From CAZOJJ01 sp964580105 (GTDB lineage Bacteria; Bacteroidota; Rhodothermia; Rhodothermales; Rubricoccaceae): a stretch of 13,342 nucleotides of DNA. Below are positions 1 to 6,741 of the stretch, one piece after another. Under the pieces are notes generated by a model. That model was given only the letters and a program-made list of their open reading frames with translations, searched no databases and was not told the origin of the DNA. The translations under genes and the position numbers were made by a program. Each line of letters opens with the position of its first letter. The stretch's first letter is position 1. The DNA lies in assembly GCA_964580105.1 (NCBI GenBank), contig CAZOJJ010000069.1, positions 1 through 13,342 on the forward strand. The letters are read 5' to 3'.

Positions 1-1007
1 GACGCGCCCGCCGACGGCCCGCGCGACGCTGCAACGCGCGACGCTGCAACGCGCGGCGTCGTGACGCGCGCGGCGGCAACGGGCGGAGCGCCGTCCTTAC
101 CGAGCGGGGCAACATCCTTGATGAGTTCGAACGAATCGGTGTGTTCGATGCCCAGGGGGTGGTCGCCGAAGTGGTAGGCGAAGAGGTACGTGCCCGGCTC
201 GAACGTGTCGAGCATGTTGAACGCGCCCGAGTAGTCCACGCTCGACCCGGCCGGGATCGTGTAGACCGTCGGGCGGCGGCGGACGATCTGCGAGAGGTCC
301 GGCATCGTGATCACCGGCCACCCGTCGATCGTGAGCGGGCCCGCCGTGGTGTTCACGAACGAGCCGGCGTAGAACACCTCGGTCTGCCCCTCGGCGGGAA
401 CGGCCACGGGCTCGGAGGCGGGCGTGCCGCCGGGGCCGTCGAGCGGGAACACCGCGGCGAGGCTGGCGGCGAGGGTCCAGCGGGAGAAGCCGTCGATCCC
501 ACTGGCCGTGACGGTGTTGGCGGCCTCGGTCACGATCCCGCCCACGTGGATCCACGAGGCGCCGTCGTCGTCGGAGCGATAAAGGCGGAGGTCGGCCTCG
601 GCGAGCCCGTTCAGCTCGGCCTCGTGGTAGGAGAAGGCGAGCGTGGCGTCGAGGCCGGAGTTGGTGGCTGGCTCGATGTCGTAGTAGCGGCCGATGGCCG
701 TCACGCCGACGGCGGGGGCGTCGTGCCCGCGCGTGACGGTGGTGACGCCGAGGTTCTGGGCGCTCGTGAGGACGCCGCCGAGGCCGGCGACGTTCTCACC
801 CGAAGGGGCGTTCAGCGTACGCGTGGCGCGGACGACGCCGGTGCCGCCGGTCACGCGCCCACCGTCGGTCTCGACGAGGGTGGTGGCGTCACCGAGGTCG
901 AGCACGGCGCCGTTCTCCAGGCGGAGGGTGGCCCCGTTCGTAACGGTGAGCGTCTGGGCCGTGGCGGGCACGGCCAGGAGGGCGAAAAAGAGGAAGAACA
1001 GCCTCAT
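1..1007 (-). CDS. secreted surface protein with Bacteroidota-type C-terminal-region domain (partial, 3' end outside window)
   Basis: Reading down from ATG at 1007 the frame stays open for at least 335 codons and leaves the window without a stop. Residues 1-18 are a signal peptide (hydrophobic Leu/Phe core, Ala-Thr-Ala-Gln end). About residues 20-190 are Gly/Thr/Val-rich and beta-strand-like, with the pattern RYYDIEP...ADLRLYRSDDDGASW...SGIDGFSRWTLA. From memory, this pattern is common near the C-terminus of Bacteroidota surface proteins, often before a T9SS sorting domain. A second unrecognised beta-rich part follows (about 190-305), then short 5-residue repeats at the window edge. The start codon lies 32 bp after the stop of the S74 protein encoded at 1040-2326, on the same strand, so the two are probably cotranscribed. 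It is likely exported and cell-surface or extracellular; its molecular function is unknown. There is no Shine-Dalgarno; the leader is pyrimidine-rich. Confidence 0.75.
   Translation of the reverse strand, partial: MRLFFLFFALLAVPATAQTLTVTNGATLRLENGAVLDLGDATTLVETDGGRVTGGTGVVRATRTLNAPSGENVAGLGGVLTSAQNLGVTTVTRGHDAPAVGVTAIGRYYDIEPATNSGLDATLAFSYHEAELNGLAEADLRLYRSDDDGASWIHVGGIVTEAANTVTASGIDGFSRWTLAASLAAVFPLDGPGGTPASEPVAVPAEGQTEVFYAGSFVNTTAGPLTIDGWPVITMPDLSQIVRRRPTVYTIPAGSSVDYSGAFNMLDTFEPGTYLFAYHFGDHPLGIEHTDSFELIKDVAPLGKDGAPPVAAARVTTPRVAASRVAASRGPSAGA
21..80. repeat. 15-bp tandem repeat, four units, inside a coding region
   Basis: Four 15-bp units lie at 21-35, 36-50, 51-65 and 66-80. The first two are identical (GCGCGACGCTGCAAC) and the others diverge. 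On the minus strand they encode in-frame five-residue repeats (VAAAR, VTTPR, VAASR, VAASR) near the visible C-terminus of the secreted protein. A unit length that is a multiple of three keeps the frame. Confidence 0.8.
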
Positions 1008-1039
1008 GGCAGCGAGGACTCAGGGGAGGAGGAAGAGGG

Positions 1040-2326
1040 TCAGGCAGTCGGTGGGGCGCTCCGGCGCCGGAACACGAGCCCGGCGAGGCCCAGGCCGAGG
1101 AGGCCGGCGACGCCGAGGAAGGCCGTGGGAAGCCCCCGCCGCTCGGCCTCCAGCGCGTCGAGCCGGGTGCGGAGCGCGGCGATCTCCGAGGCCTGCTCCC
1201 GGGTGCGCGCCTCCAGCGCCTGCACGGCCGCCAGATTGACGCCGTCGAAGTCGCCCTGGTTGATCAGGAGCGTGTCGGCGTTGAGGCCGAGCGGGCCGGC
1301 GACGAGGCGCTGCCAGTCCTGTGCCATCGGGCCGACGTGGCGCACCGTCGGGTCGGCCTCGGCCTTGTAGCGCCACGTCGTCAGCGGCAGCTCGGAGAGG
1401 CGCACGAGCAGGGCCTCGGCGTCGAAGGCTTCGAAGTGCTCCTTCCGGTTGCGGTCCGAGACGGCGTTCCACGACGAGCCGCCCGCGCTGAGCGTGACGC
1501 CGGCGGTGGGGACGTAGGGGAGGGTGGAATCGTTGTTGGCGCTGGGGTTACTGTCGTTGGCGCCGGCCGTGTAGAACCGCACGCCGCCCCGGGCGCGGGC
1601 GACGAACTGGTTGTTGGCGGTCGGGTGGACGAAGTTATTGCTCGATCCGTCGCCGAAGACGAAGGCGCCGGTGTACGTCGTGCCGCTGCACGAGGAGGTG
1701 ACCACGTTCGCGTCGCACGTCTGTGCGCTGTGGCCCAGGGCGGTCGTGTAGTCGCCCAGGGCGCGGGTCCGGTAGCCGAGGGCCGTCGAGCCCTGGCCGG
1801 TGGCCGCGACGGTGTAGCCGATGGCGGTGCAGGCGAAGCCCGAGCAGATGTTGCTCGCGCCCGCGCTGAAGCCCGCTGTCCCGCTCACCGTGATGCCGCT
1901 GCCGAAGCCGACGCCGACGGTGCTGGAGACCGTCACCTGGTCGCCGTAGGCGAAGGCGCCGTAGTCAGAGGCGACGACCTGGTTGCCGCCGGCGAACGTG
2001 AAGTCGTCCATGTTCGCGTCGTCCCAATTCGCCTGCCCTACCGGCACGCGGCCGAAGCGGAGCGACCCGCGGCAGGGATGCCACATGAAGCGCGTGCCTT
2101 CACCGGTGGCCGGGATGAAGGGCGCGCAGCCCGTCGTGTTGCCCACGTCGCGGGCGAAGCCGTGGATGACGAATCCACCGTTGGCGTCGAGTTGGAGTAC
2201 GGAGGTGAGAGGGCGCGGGTCCTGCGGATCGGCTTCGACATCCAGCACGATCTCGTTCTGGGCGGTGGCCGGCGCTACCAGCCAAAGGGCGGTGGCGAGG
2301 AGGAGAAGGGCGCAGAGGAGACGCAT
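1040..2326 (-). CDS. secreted protein: YadA-like head, peptidase S74 chaperone, coiled coil, C-terminal membrane helix
   Basis: 428 aa. Residues 1-23 are a signal peptide. Residues 75-112 hold the GEGTRFMWHP...WDDAN motif shared with the upstream paralog. About residues 120-235 form a beta-roll head with YadA-type repeats such as STALGYRTRALGD and TTALGHSA. A neck follows (FVARARGGVRFYTAG, 241-255). The peptidase S74 intramolecular chaperone domain starts at Ser290-Asp291, with Lys295 five residues later, and continues through a Trp-Arg-Tyr strand and a GPMAQD motif (332-337). Residues 364-398 are predicted coiled coil; 401-419 are a hydrophobic helix followed by Arg420-422. In S74 proteins the chaperone drives trimerisation and then cleaves itself before the Ser. 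Six mature cysteines (67, 85, 161, 166, 204, 213) occur in the head, whereas the paralog has none. Other S74 proteins include phage tail spikes, but no phage structural genes are nearby. Confidence 0.88.
   Translation of the reverse strand: MRLLCALLLLATALWLVAPATAQNEIVLDVEADPQDPRPLTSVLQLDANGGFVIHGFARDVGNTTGCAPFIPATGEGTRFMWHPCRGSLRFGRVPVGQANWDDANMDDFTFAGGNQVVASDYGAFAYGDQVTVSSTVGVGFGSGITVSGTAGFSAGASNICSGFACTAIGYTVAATGQGSTALGYRTRALGDYTTALGHSAQTCDANVVTSSCSGTTYTGAFVFGDGSSNNFVHPTANNQFVARARGGVRFYTAGANDSNPSANNDSTLPYVPTAGVTLSAGGSSWNAVSDRNRKEHFEAFDAEALLVRLSELPLTTWRYKAEADPTVRHVGPMAQDWQRLVAGPLGLNADTLLINQGDFDGVNLAAVQALEARTREQASEIAALRTRLDALEAERRGLPTAFLGVAGLLGLGLAGLVFRRRSAPPTA
1058..1177. repeat. near-identical 3' module, copy 1 (pair with 2505-2624)
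   Basis: This stretch encodes the end of the coiled coil and the C-terminal membrane helix. It matches 2505-2624 with only about five substitutions; the first 72 bp (1058-1129) are identical. The rest of the two genes is far more diverged, so this end was either duplicated recently, homogenised by gene conversion, or held under strong constraint. Confidence 0.9.
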
Positions 2327-2359
2327 CGTTCAGGCAGGCTGGTGGAGAGAGGCATGTCA

Positions 2360-2365
2360 AGTATA
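2360..2365 (-). promoter_or_regulatory. possible -10 element upstream of the 1040-2326 gene
   Basis: Minus-strand TATACT lies 34 nt upstream of the start codon at 2326, in the only AT-rich patch of the 154-bp gap between the two S74 genes. No convincing -35 is visible at the expected distance. It suggests the second S74 gene has its own promoter. Confidence 0.35.
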
Positions 2366-2480
2366 AAGCATGGCTCGCGACATCCTACCGCCGTTTTCGA
2401 CGAGCGTGGTGGCGCCGACTTCGAGCACGGCCAGGAGGGAGAGGGGCAGCCTCGTGGTGGCACGCACTCAGGACGAAGAG

Positions 2481-3680
2481 CTACGATCTGGCAGCGGCCG
2501 AGGGGCTCCGGCGCCGGAACACGAGCCCGGCGAGGCCCAGGCCGAGGAGGCCGGCGACGCCGAGGAAGGCCGTGGGGGGCCCCCGCCGCTCGGCCTCCAG
2601 CGCATCGAGCCGGGCACGGAGCGCCTCGTTCTCGGCGCGGAGCGCGGCAATGTCCTCGGCCTGGGTCCGGGTGCGCGCCTCCAGCGCCTGCGCCGCTGCC
2701 AGCGCCACACCATCGGCGTCCACCGTGCCGATGGATCGCTCGTCGCCGCCCAGCCCGAAGGCGGCCCGGAAGTCCTGCGACGTCGGCCCCATGTGGCGAA
2801 CGCTCGCCGATTCTGCGCGGTAGCTCCAGCGCCGGATGGGGAGCGTGCGCAGGCGCGCCAGCACGTCCTCGCCCGAGACTTCCTCGAAGAGGTGCTTGCG
2901 CGTGGAGTCGGACGCGTTCTGCCACACGCCGCCGACGGTGAGCAGCGCCCCGGTGCTCGTCGAGATCACGGCGCTGCTCTGGCCCCAGTTGCTCACGGAG
3001 GTGCCGGACTGGATCGTGACGCCGGTCGAGAGGTTGCCCGCCGTGAAGATGCGGAAACCGCCTGCGACCCGCCAGGTGGCCGAATTATTCACGCTGGCCC
3101 GGATGAAGTTTTCTGACGAGCGGTCGCCGAAGACGAAGGTCCCCGGCCGGGCATTGGTGTGGGCATGCGAGCCGAGAGCGACGGAGGCGACTCCGGTGGC
3201 GTGGCTACCGTCCCCCATCGCCACGGTGCTCTCGCCGGTGGCATAGGCCGCCTTCCCGGCGGCGAAGGCGTTGTCGCCGCTCGCCTGGGACGCGAGCCCC
3301 AGCGCCACGGAGTGGTACCCGACGTTGGCGTCGTCCCACTCGGTGCCGGTCGTATACTGCGGGAAGGGATAATCATCCGCTTTGAGGACCCCGCTCCGCA
3401 CCTCACCGGCACGGAAGGCGGCTTTGTTCGGGTACCACATCAGCCTCGTCCCCTCGCCCTCGATGGGGATGCCGCCGGAGTGGCTCCCACCGTCGTAGGC
3501 GCCGAGCGCGGCGACGCCGCCGTCGACGTTCACGCGGAAGAGCCACGGGTACGCCGCCGGGACCGGGCCCTCGACTTCAAGGGCGGCGTCGGGAGTCTGG
3601 GCTTGTACGGCAGACGCGGCGAAGACCGCGAAAAGCGCCGCCAGTGCGGCGCGCAAGCGGAAGGACAGATAGGCAGGCAT
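2481..3680 (-). CDS. secreted protein: YadA-like head, peptidase S74 chaperone, coiled coil, C-terminal membrane helix (paralog)
   Basis: 399 aa from the ATG at 3680. This start is preferred over one at 3761 because the signal peptide (residues 1-28, ending in VQAQ) begins there. The motif GEGTRLMWYPNKAAFRAGEV and WDDAN follow at 75-119. Residues 121-185 show about five 14-residue YadA-type head repeats (SVALG, AFAAG, TVAMG, SVALG, TFVFG at fixed spacing). A neck is at 201-215. The S74 chaperone begins at Ser257-Asp258 with Lys262, and has RRWSYRAE and GPTSQD motifs. Coiled coil is at 328-367 and the hydrophobic helix at 370-388, ending in Arg389-391. The coiled coil has one extra heptad (about AENEALR) compared with the 1040-2326 paralog. 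There are no cysteines. Trimeric, exported and self-cleaving is the family expectation; the ligand or target is unknown. It is probably the first gene of a minus-strand surface-protein cluster. Confidence 0.88.
   Translation of the reverse strand: MPAYLSFRLRAALAALFAVFAASAVQAQTPDAALEVEGPVPAAYPWLFRVNVDGGVAALGAYDGGSHSGGIPIEGEGTRLMWYPNKAAFRAGEVRSGVLKADDYPFPQYTTGTEWDDANVGYHSVALGLASQASGDNAFAAGKAAYATGESTVAMGDGSHATGVASVALGSHAHTNARPGTFVFGDRSSENFIRASVNNSATWRVAGGFRIFTAGNLSTGVTIQSGTSVSNWGQSSAVISTSTGALLTVGGVWQNASDSTRKHLFEEVSGEDVLARLRTLPIRRWSYRAESASVRHMGPTSQDFRAAFGLGGDERSIGTVDADGVALAAAQALEARTRTQAEDIAALRAENEALRARLDALEAERRGPPTAFLGVAGLLGLGLAGLVFRRRSPSAAARS
2505..2624. repeat. near-identical 3' module, copy 2 (pair with 1058-1177)
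   Basis: Direct repeat of 1058-1177, offset by 1447 bp. It codes for the last coiled-coil heptads and the membrane helix of the upstream paralog. Right after it the two copies lose register because of the extra heptad in this copy. Confidence 0.9.
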
Positions 3681-3742
3681 GGGATCACGGATTGGTGGAG
3701 AGCACGGGGGTGCTAGGGGGAACACACCAGAACGGAACGGCC

Positions 3743-3764
3743 CCCGCCACGGCCCCGCCACGGC
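3743..3764. repeat. 11-bp tandem duplication
   Basis: CCCGCCACGGC occurs twice in tandem in the divergent intergenic region, 63-84 bp upstream of the S74 gene start at 3680. The rest of the 262-bp intergenic stretch (3681-3942) is GC-rich and shows no coding potential that I trust. Confidence 0.7.
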
Positions 3765-3833
3765 CGGCAGCCACGCGGGCGGCCCCGCAGGCGCACGGCA
3801 GGGCGATTCATGCCCTCTCCGCCGGCCGTGCCC

Positions 3834-3857
3834 CCGCCCGCCTCGGGACCGAGGCCG
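3834..3857. repeat. 24-bp intergenic repeat with hairpin, copy 1
   Basis: The 24 bp at 3834-3857 are identical to 6614-6637. They contain GCCTCGG-GA-CCGAGGC, able to form a compact hairpin (3840-3855). A further CCGGGG/CCCCGG hairpin lies at 3864-3882. One copy precedes the DUF305 gene and the other follows the LVIVD gene. Confidence 0.8.
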
Positions 3858-3927
3858 GGAGGCCCGGGGGTTGCTACCCCGGATCGGGATGGCCTTTCTT
3901 TGCCCCTCCCATCCGAACGGATGTTGC

Positions 3928-3935
3928 TATTTTAG
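3928..3935 (+). promoter_or_regulatory. Bacteroidota-like -7 promoter element for the DUF305 gene
   Basis: TATTTTAG resembles the Bacteroidota sigma-factor -7 consensus TAnnTTTG and sits in an AT-rich island within very GC-rich DNA. A TTTG at 3899-3902 could be the upstream box, but the spacing is longer than usual. The element is only 7 nt from the ATG at 3943, so transcription would begin at about that codon. Either the mRNA is leaderless or the in-frame ATG at 3970 is used. Confidence 0.45.
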
Positions 3936-3942
3936 CACCGCC

Positions 3943-4641
3943 ATGATCTCCCGCTCCCCCCGCCCCGCCATGCGGCTCCCCGCCTCCCGCTGGATCCTCC
4001 TCGCCGCCCTCCTCCCCCTCGCCGCCTTCGGCAGCCGGGACGGAACCTGCCAGGACCGCTCCGATCTGGAGGCGCTCTACTGGGCCCGGCAGGACAGCGC
4101 GCGGATGGCCTTCACCGAGGCCGACGTGCGCTTCATGGACGGCATGATCGGCCACCATGCCCAGGCCCTCATCATGTCCGCCCTCGCACCCACCAACGGC
4201 GCGAGCCCGGCCGTCCAGACCCTCGCCGCCCGCATCACCAACGCGCAGCGCGACGAGATCGCGACGATGCAGCAGTGGCTCCGCGACCGTGGCCAGCCCG
4301 TCCCCGAGGCCCACATCGACGGGCTGACGCTGATGATCCACGGCGGGCAGACCCACCATGGAGGGCACGGCGCCCACGAACACGCGACGATGCCGGGCAT
4401 GCTCACCGACGCCCAGCTCCGCGAGCTCGCCGAGGCGCACGGCCCCGATTTCGACCGGCTCTTCCTCACCTTCATGATCCAGCACCATGCCGGCGCGGTC
4501 GCGATGGTGGACGAGCTGTTCGCGACGGACGGCGCGGCCCAGGACGAGGCGGCCTTCAAGCTCGCCTCGGACATCCACGTCGACCAGCTCACCGAGATCG
4601 CACGCATGGAACGCATGCTCCGCGCCCTTTCCGGCGACTGA
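3943..4641 (+). CDS. secreted DUF305 family protein, probable metal (copper) binding
   Basis: 232 aa from the ATG at 3943; the in-frame ATG at 3970 is also possible, and the closeness of a promoter-like element favours it. Residues 10-30 are the hydrophobic core of a signal peptide. Two DUF305 half-motifs are clear: RFMDGMIGHHAQALIMS (63-79) and FLTFMIQHHAGAVAMVDELF (174-193). Each has the paired histidines and Met residues typical of this ferritin-like helical family. Between them is a His/Gly/Met-rich loop (about 131-153), which suggests metal capture. DUF305 members such as cyanobacterial CopM bind copper in the periplasm; the metal here is inferred. The stop is 40 bp before the LVIVD-repeat gene on the same strand, so the two are likely one operon. 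Confidence 0.9.
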   Translation: MISRSPRPAMRLPASRWILLAALLPLAAFGSRDGTCQDRSDLEALYWARQDSARMAFTEADVRFMDGMIGHHAQALIMSALAPTNGASPAVQTLAARITNAQRDEIATMQQWLRDRGQPVPEAHIDGLTLMIHGGQTHHGGHGAHEHATMPGMLTDAQLRELAEAHGPDFDRLFLTFMIQHHAGAVAMVDELFATDGAAQDEAAFKLASDIHVDQLTEIARMERMLRALSGD

Positions 4642-4681
4642 TCCCCGTTCTCCTTCCCCTTCCATCCTAACCCCCTCCCCG

Positions 4682-6607
4682 ATGAACCGACTCCTGCGCC
4701 GCGCCGCGGCCTTCCTCCTGGCGATCGGCCTCGGCGCCGCGGCCAGCGCCCAGGGCACCGCCTCCGACCCGCGCGTCGGCCTCGCACCCGGCCTGTTCGA
4801 CGCGGGCGAGGCGATCTGGAACCTCACCAAGCTCTCCTCGACGCCCCCGGCCGAGGCCTTCGTCGGCGTCACCAACTCCGACCTCGCCTTCCTCGGCGAC
4901 TACGTGATCCAGGGCAACTACAACGGGATCATGGTCTGGGACGTGTCGAACCCGCGCGCGCCCGAGCTGGTGACGGAGTACCTCTGCCCCGCCTCGCAGA
5001 GCGACGTCTCGGTCTACGAGCACCTCCTCTTCGTCTCCGGCGAGGGCCTCGGCGGCCGGCTCGACTGCGGCACGCAGGGCGTCCAGGCGCAGGTCAGCCC
5101 GGACCGCCTCCGCGGCATCCGCATCTTCGACATCTCGGACATCCGCCACCCCGAGTACGTGGGCAACGTGCAGACCTGCCGCGGCTCGCACACCCACTCC
5201 GTCCTCAAAGACCCGAACGACGACGAGAACGTGTACATCTACGTCTCCGGCTCGGCCCCCGTCCGCCCCGAGGAGGAGCTGCCCGGCTGCTCCTCGGCGA
5301 TGCCCGACGAGGACCCCAACTCGGCGCTGTTCCGCATCGAGGTGATAAAGGTGCCGCTGGCGCATCCCGAGCAGGCCGCCATCGTCAGCTCGCCGCGCAT
5401 CTTCCAGGACCTCGTCGCCCCGCCGCGCCACGGCATGGCCCCGGCCGACCTCGCCGCCGTCGAGGAGGCCCGCGCCCGCGGCGGCTTCGTGGTGGACGGC
5501 CCCGACCAGGCGTTCGTCCTGCCGGACCAGTTCGTCGCCCAGCTCCTCGCGGGCATCGTGGCGGAGCGTGGCGGCGAGGGCGACCCGACCGCCGCCGACA
5601 GCACCGCGCTCCGCGAGCGGCTCCCGGCGATGGCCGCCCAGTGGTTCGGCGGCGACGAGGACGACGGTCCGCGCCCCGGCCCCACGCAGTGCCACGACAT
5701 CACGCTCTACCCCGAGATCGGGCTGGCCGGCGGCGCGTGCGAAGGCTACGGCCTCCTCCTCGACATCACCGACCCCGTCAACCCGGTCCGCCTCGCGGCC
5801 GTTGCCGACTCCAACTTCTCCTACTGGCACTCGGCCACGTTCAACAACGACGGCACGAAGGTCCTCTTCACCGACGAGTGGGGCGGCGGCGGCCAGCCGA
5901 AGTGCCGCGAGTCCGACCCGCCCGAGTGGGGCGCGAACGCCATCTTCACCGTCACTGACGGGGCGCTCGACTTCGAGAGTTACTACAAGCTGCCCGCGCC
6001 GCAGTCCACGTCCGAAAACTGCGTCGCCCACAACGGCTCGCTCATCCCCATCCCCGGCCGCGACGTGATGGTGCAGGCGTGGTACCAGGGCGGCATCTCC
6101 GTGTTCGACTTCACCGACCCGCAGAACCCCGTCGAGATCGCCTTCCACGACCGGGGGCCGGTCCATCCCGAGCACGTGCAGATGGGCGGGAGCTGGTCCG
6201 TCTACTGGTACAACGGCCTCATCGTGAGCTCGGAGATCGCCCGCGGGCTCGACGTGTTCGCGCTGACGCCGAGCGAGTACCTCTCCGCGAACGAGATCGA
6301 GGCGGCGAACTCGGTCCGCCTCGGGTACCTCAACGCGCAGGGCCAGCCCCGGTACGAGTGGCCGCCCAGCTTCGCCCTCGCCCGCGCCTACCTCGACCAG
6401 CTGGAGCGGAACGACGGCCTCGCCGCCGACGGGATCGAGGCGGCCCGGGAGGTGCTCTCGGCCGCCGAGGGGATGTCGAGTACGGCCCGCCACGCCGCCC
6501 TCACGGCGCTCGCCGCCGAACTGGACGACCAGGCCGGCTCCGCCGCCGACGCCGCCAAGGTGCGGACGCTCGCCGAGGCGGTGCGCGGCCTCGCCGCGGG
6601 CTCCTGA
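4682..6607 (+). CDS. secreted LVIVD-repeat beta-propeller protein
   Basis: 641 aa; the start at 4682 is chosen because a signal peptide (residues 1-24, ending ASAQ) begins there. LVIVD-type blades recur: NGIMVWDVSNPRAPELV (81-97), RGIRIFDISDIRHPEYV (144-160), YGLLLDITDPVNPVRLA (356-372) and GGISVFDFTDPQNPVEIA (470-487). Conserved histidines lie in SHTH (169-172), YWHS (381-384), CVAHNG (447-452) and HPEH (495-498), recalling the metal-site histidines of SBP56/methanethiol-oxidase-like propellers; that likeness is my inference. Six cysteines before residue 410 may form disulfides. An Asp/Glu/Ala-rich helical insert lies at 245-335 and a helical tail at 561-641. The enzymatic activity is unknown. 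The gene follows the DUF305 gene by 40 bp, with a pyrimidine-rich leader and no Shine-Dalgarno. Confidence 0.88.
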   Translation: MNRLLRRAAAFLLAIGLGAAASAQGTASDPRVGLAPGLFDAGEAIWNLTKLSSTPPAEAFVGVTNSDLAFLGDYVIQGNYNGIMVWDVSNPRAPELVTEYLCPASQSDVSVYEHLLFVSGEGLGGRLDCGTQGVQAQVSPDRLRGIRIFDISDIRHPEYVGNVQTCRGSHTHSVLKDPNDDENVYIYVSGSAPVRPEEELPGCSSAMPDEDPNSALFRIEVIKVPLAHPEQAAIVSSPRIFQDLVAPPRHGMAPADLAAVEEARARGGFVVDGPDQAFVLPDQFVAQLLAGIVAERGGEGDPTAADSTALRERLPAMAAQWFGGDEDDGPRPGPTQCHDITLYPEIGLAGGACEGYGLLLDITDPVNPVRLAAVADSNFSYWHSATFNNDGTKVLFTDEWGGGGQPKCRESDPPEWGANAIFTVTDGALDFESYYKLPAPQSTSENCVAHNGSLIPIPGRDVMVQAWYQGGISVFDFTDPQNPVEIAFHDRGPVHPEHVQMGGSWSVYWYNGLIVSSEIARGLDVFALTPSEYLSANEIEAANSVRLGYLNAQGQPRYEWPPSFALARAYLDQLERNDGLAADGIEAAREVLSAAEGMSSTARHAALTALAAELDDQAGSAADAAKVRTLAEAVRGLAAGS

Positions 6608-6613
6608 CCGACT

Positions 6614-6637
6614 CCGCCCGCCTCGGGACCGAGGCCG
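6614..6637. repeat. 24-bp intergenic repeat with hairpin, copy 2
   Basis: Identical to 3834-3857. It begins 7 bp after the LVIVD gene stop; the hairpin GCCTCGG-GA-CCGAGGC spans 6620-6635. It may be a transcription terminator or a small dispersed repeat. Confidence 0.8.
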
Positions 6638-6642
6638 ACGAC

Positions 6643-6674
6643 GAGGGCCGTCTCGCGGATGCGAGGCGGCCCTC
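6643..6674 (+). terminator. strong hairpin after the LVIVD gene
   Basis: Fourteen-base arms (6643-6656 and 6661-6674) pair with a single G-U and a four-base GGAT loop. It begins 36 bp after the stop codon. No U-run follows, so it may act as a bidirectional or Rho-assisted terminator between the convergent genes. Confidence 0.7.
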
Positions 6675-6729
6675 TCTGCTGGAGGGACTCTGCTGGAGGA
6701 ACTCTGCTGGAGGAACTCTGCTGGAGGGA
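6674..6729. repeat. 14-bp tandem repeat left of the gap (four units)
   Basis: The unit CTCTGCTGGAGGRA repeats at 6674-6687, 6688-6701, 6702-6715 and 6716-6729, followed by AGCGGGGCTCAG and then the N run. Three more units occur to the right of the gap (6843-6884). The true copy number is unknown. Confidence 0.9.
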
Positions 6730-6741
6730 AGCGGGGCTCAG

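Noticed and set aside
141..1370. Long plus-strand open frame (409 codons)
   Set aside because: It is the reverse-strand shadow of the secreted protein and the S74 protein. It is Arg/Gly/Glu-rich with no motif, while the minus frames carry signal peptides and domains.
1337..2941. Plus-strand open frame of 534 codons over the S74 genes
   Set aside because: Low-complexity composition caused by high GC; it overlaps two well-supported minus-strand genes.
1040..3680. Prophage tail-fibre genes
   Set aside because: S74 domains occur in phage spikes, but these proteins have signal peptides and membrane helices and no other phage genes are near.
3679..3942. Upstream extension of the DUF305 gene to 3679
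   Set aside because: The added residues are Arg/Gly/Pro-rich, precede the signal peptide and overlap the divergent promoter region.
4667..6493. Minus-strand open frame of 608 codons opposite the LVIVD gene
   Set aside because: Shadow frame; it has no recognisable motif and the plus frame shows LVIVD blades and a signal peptide.
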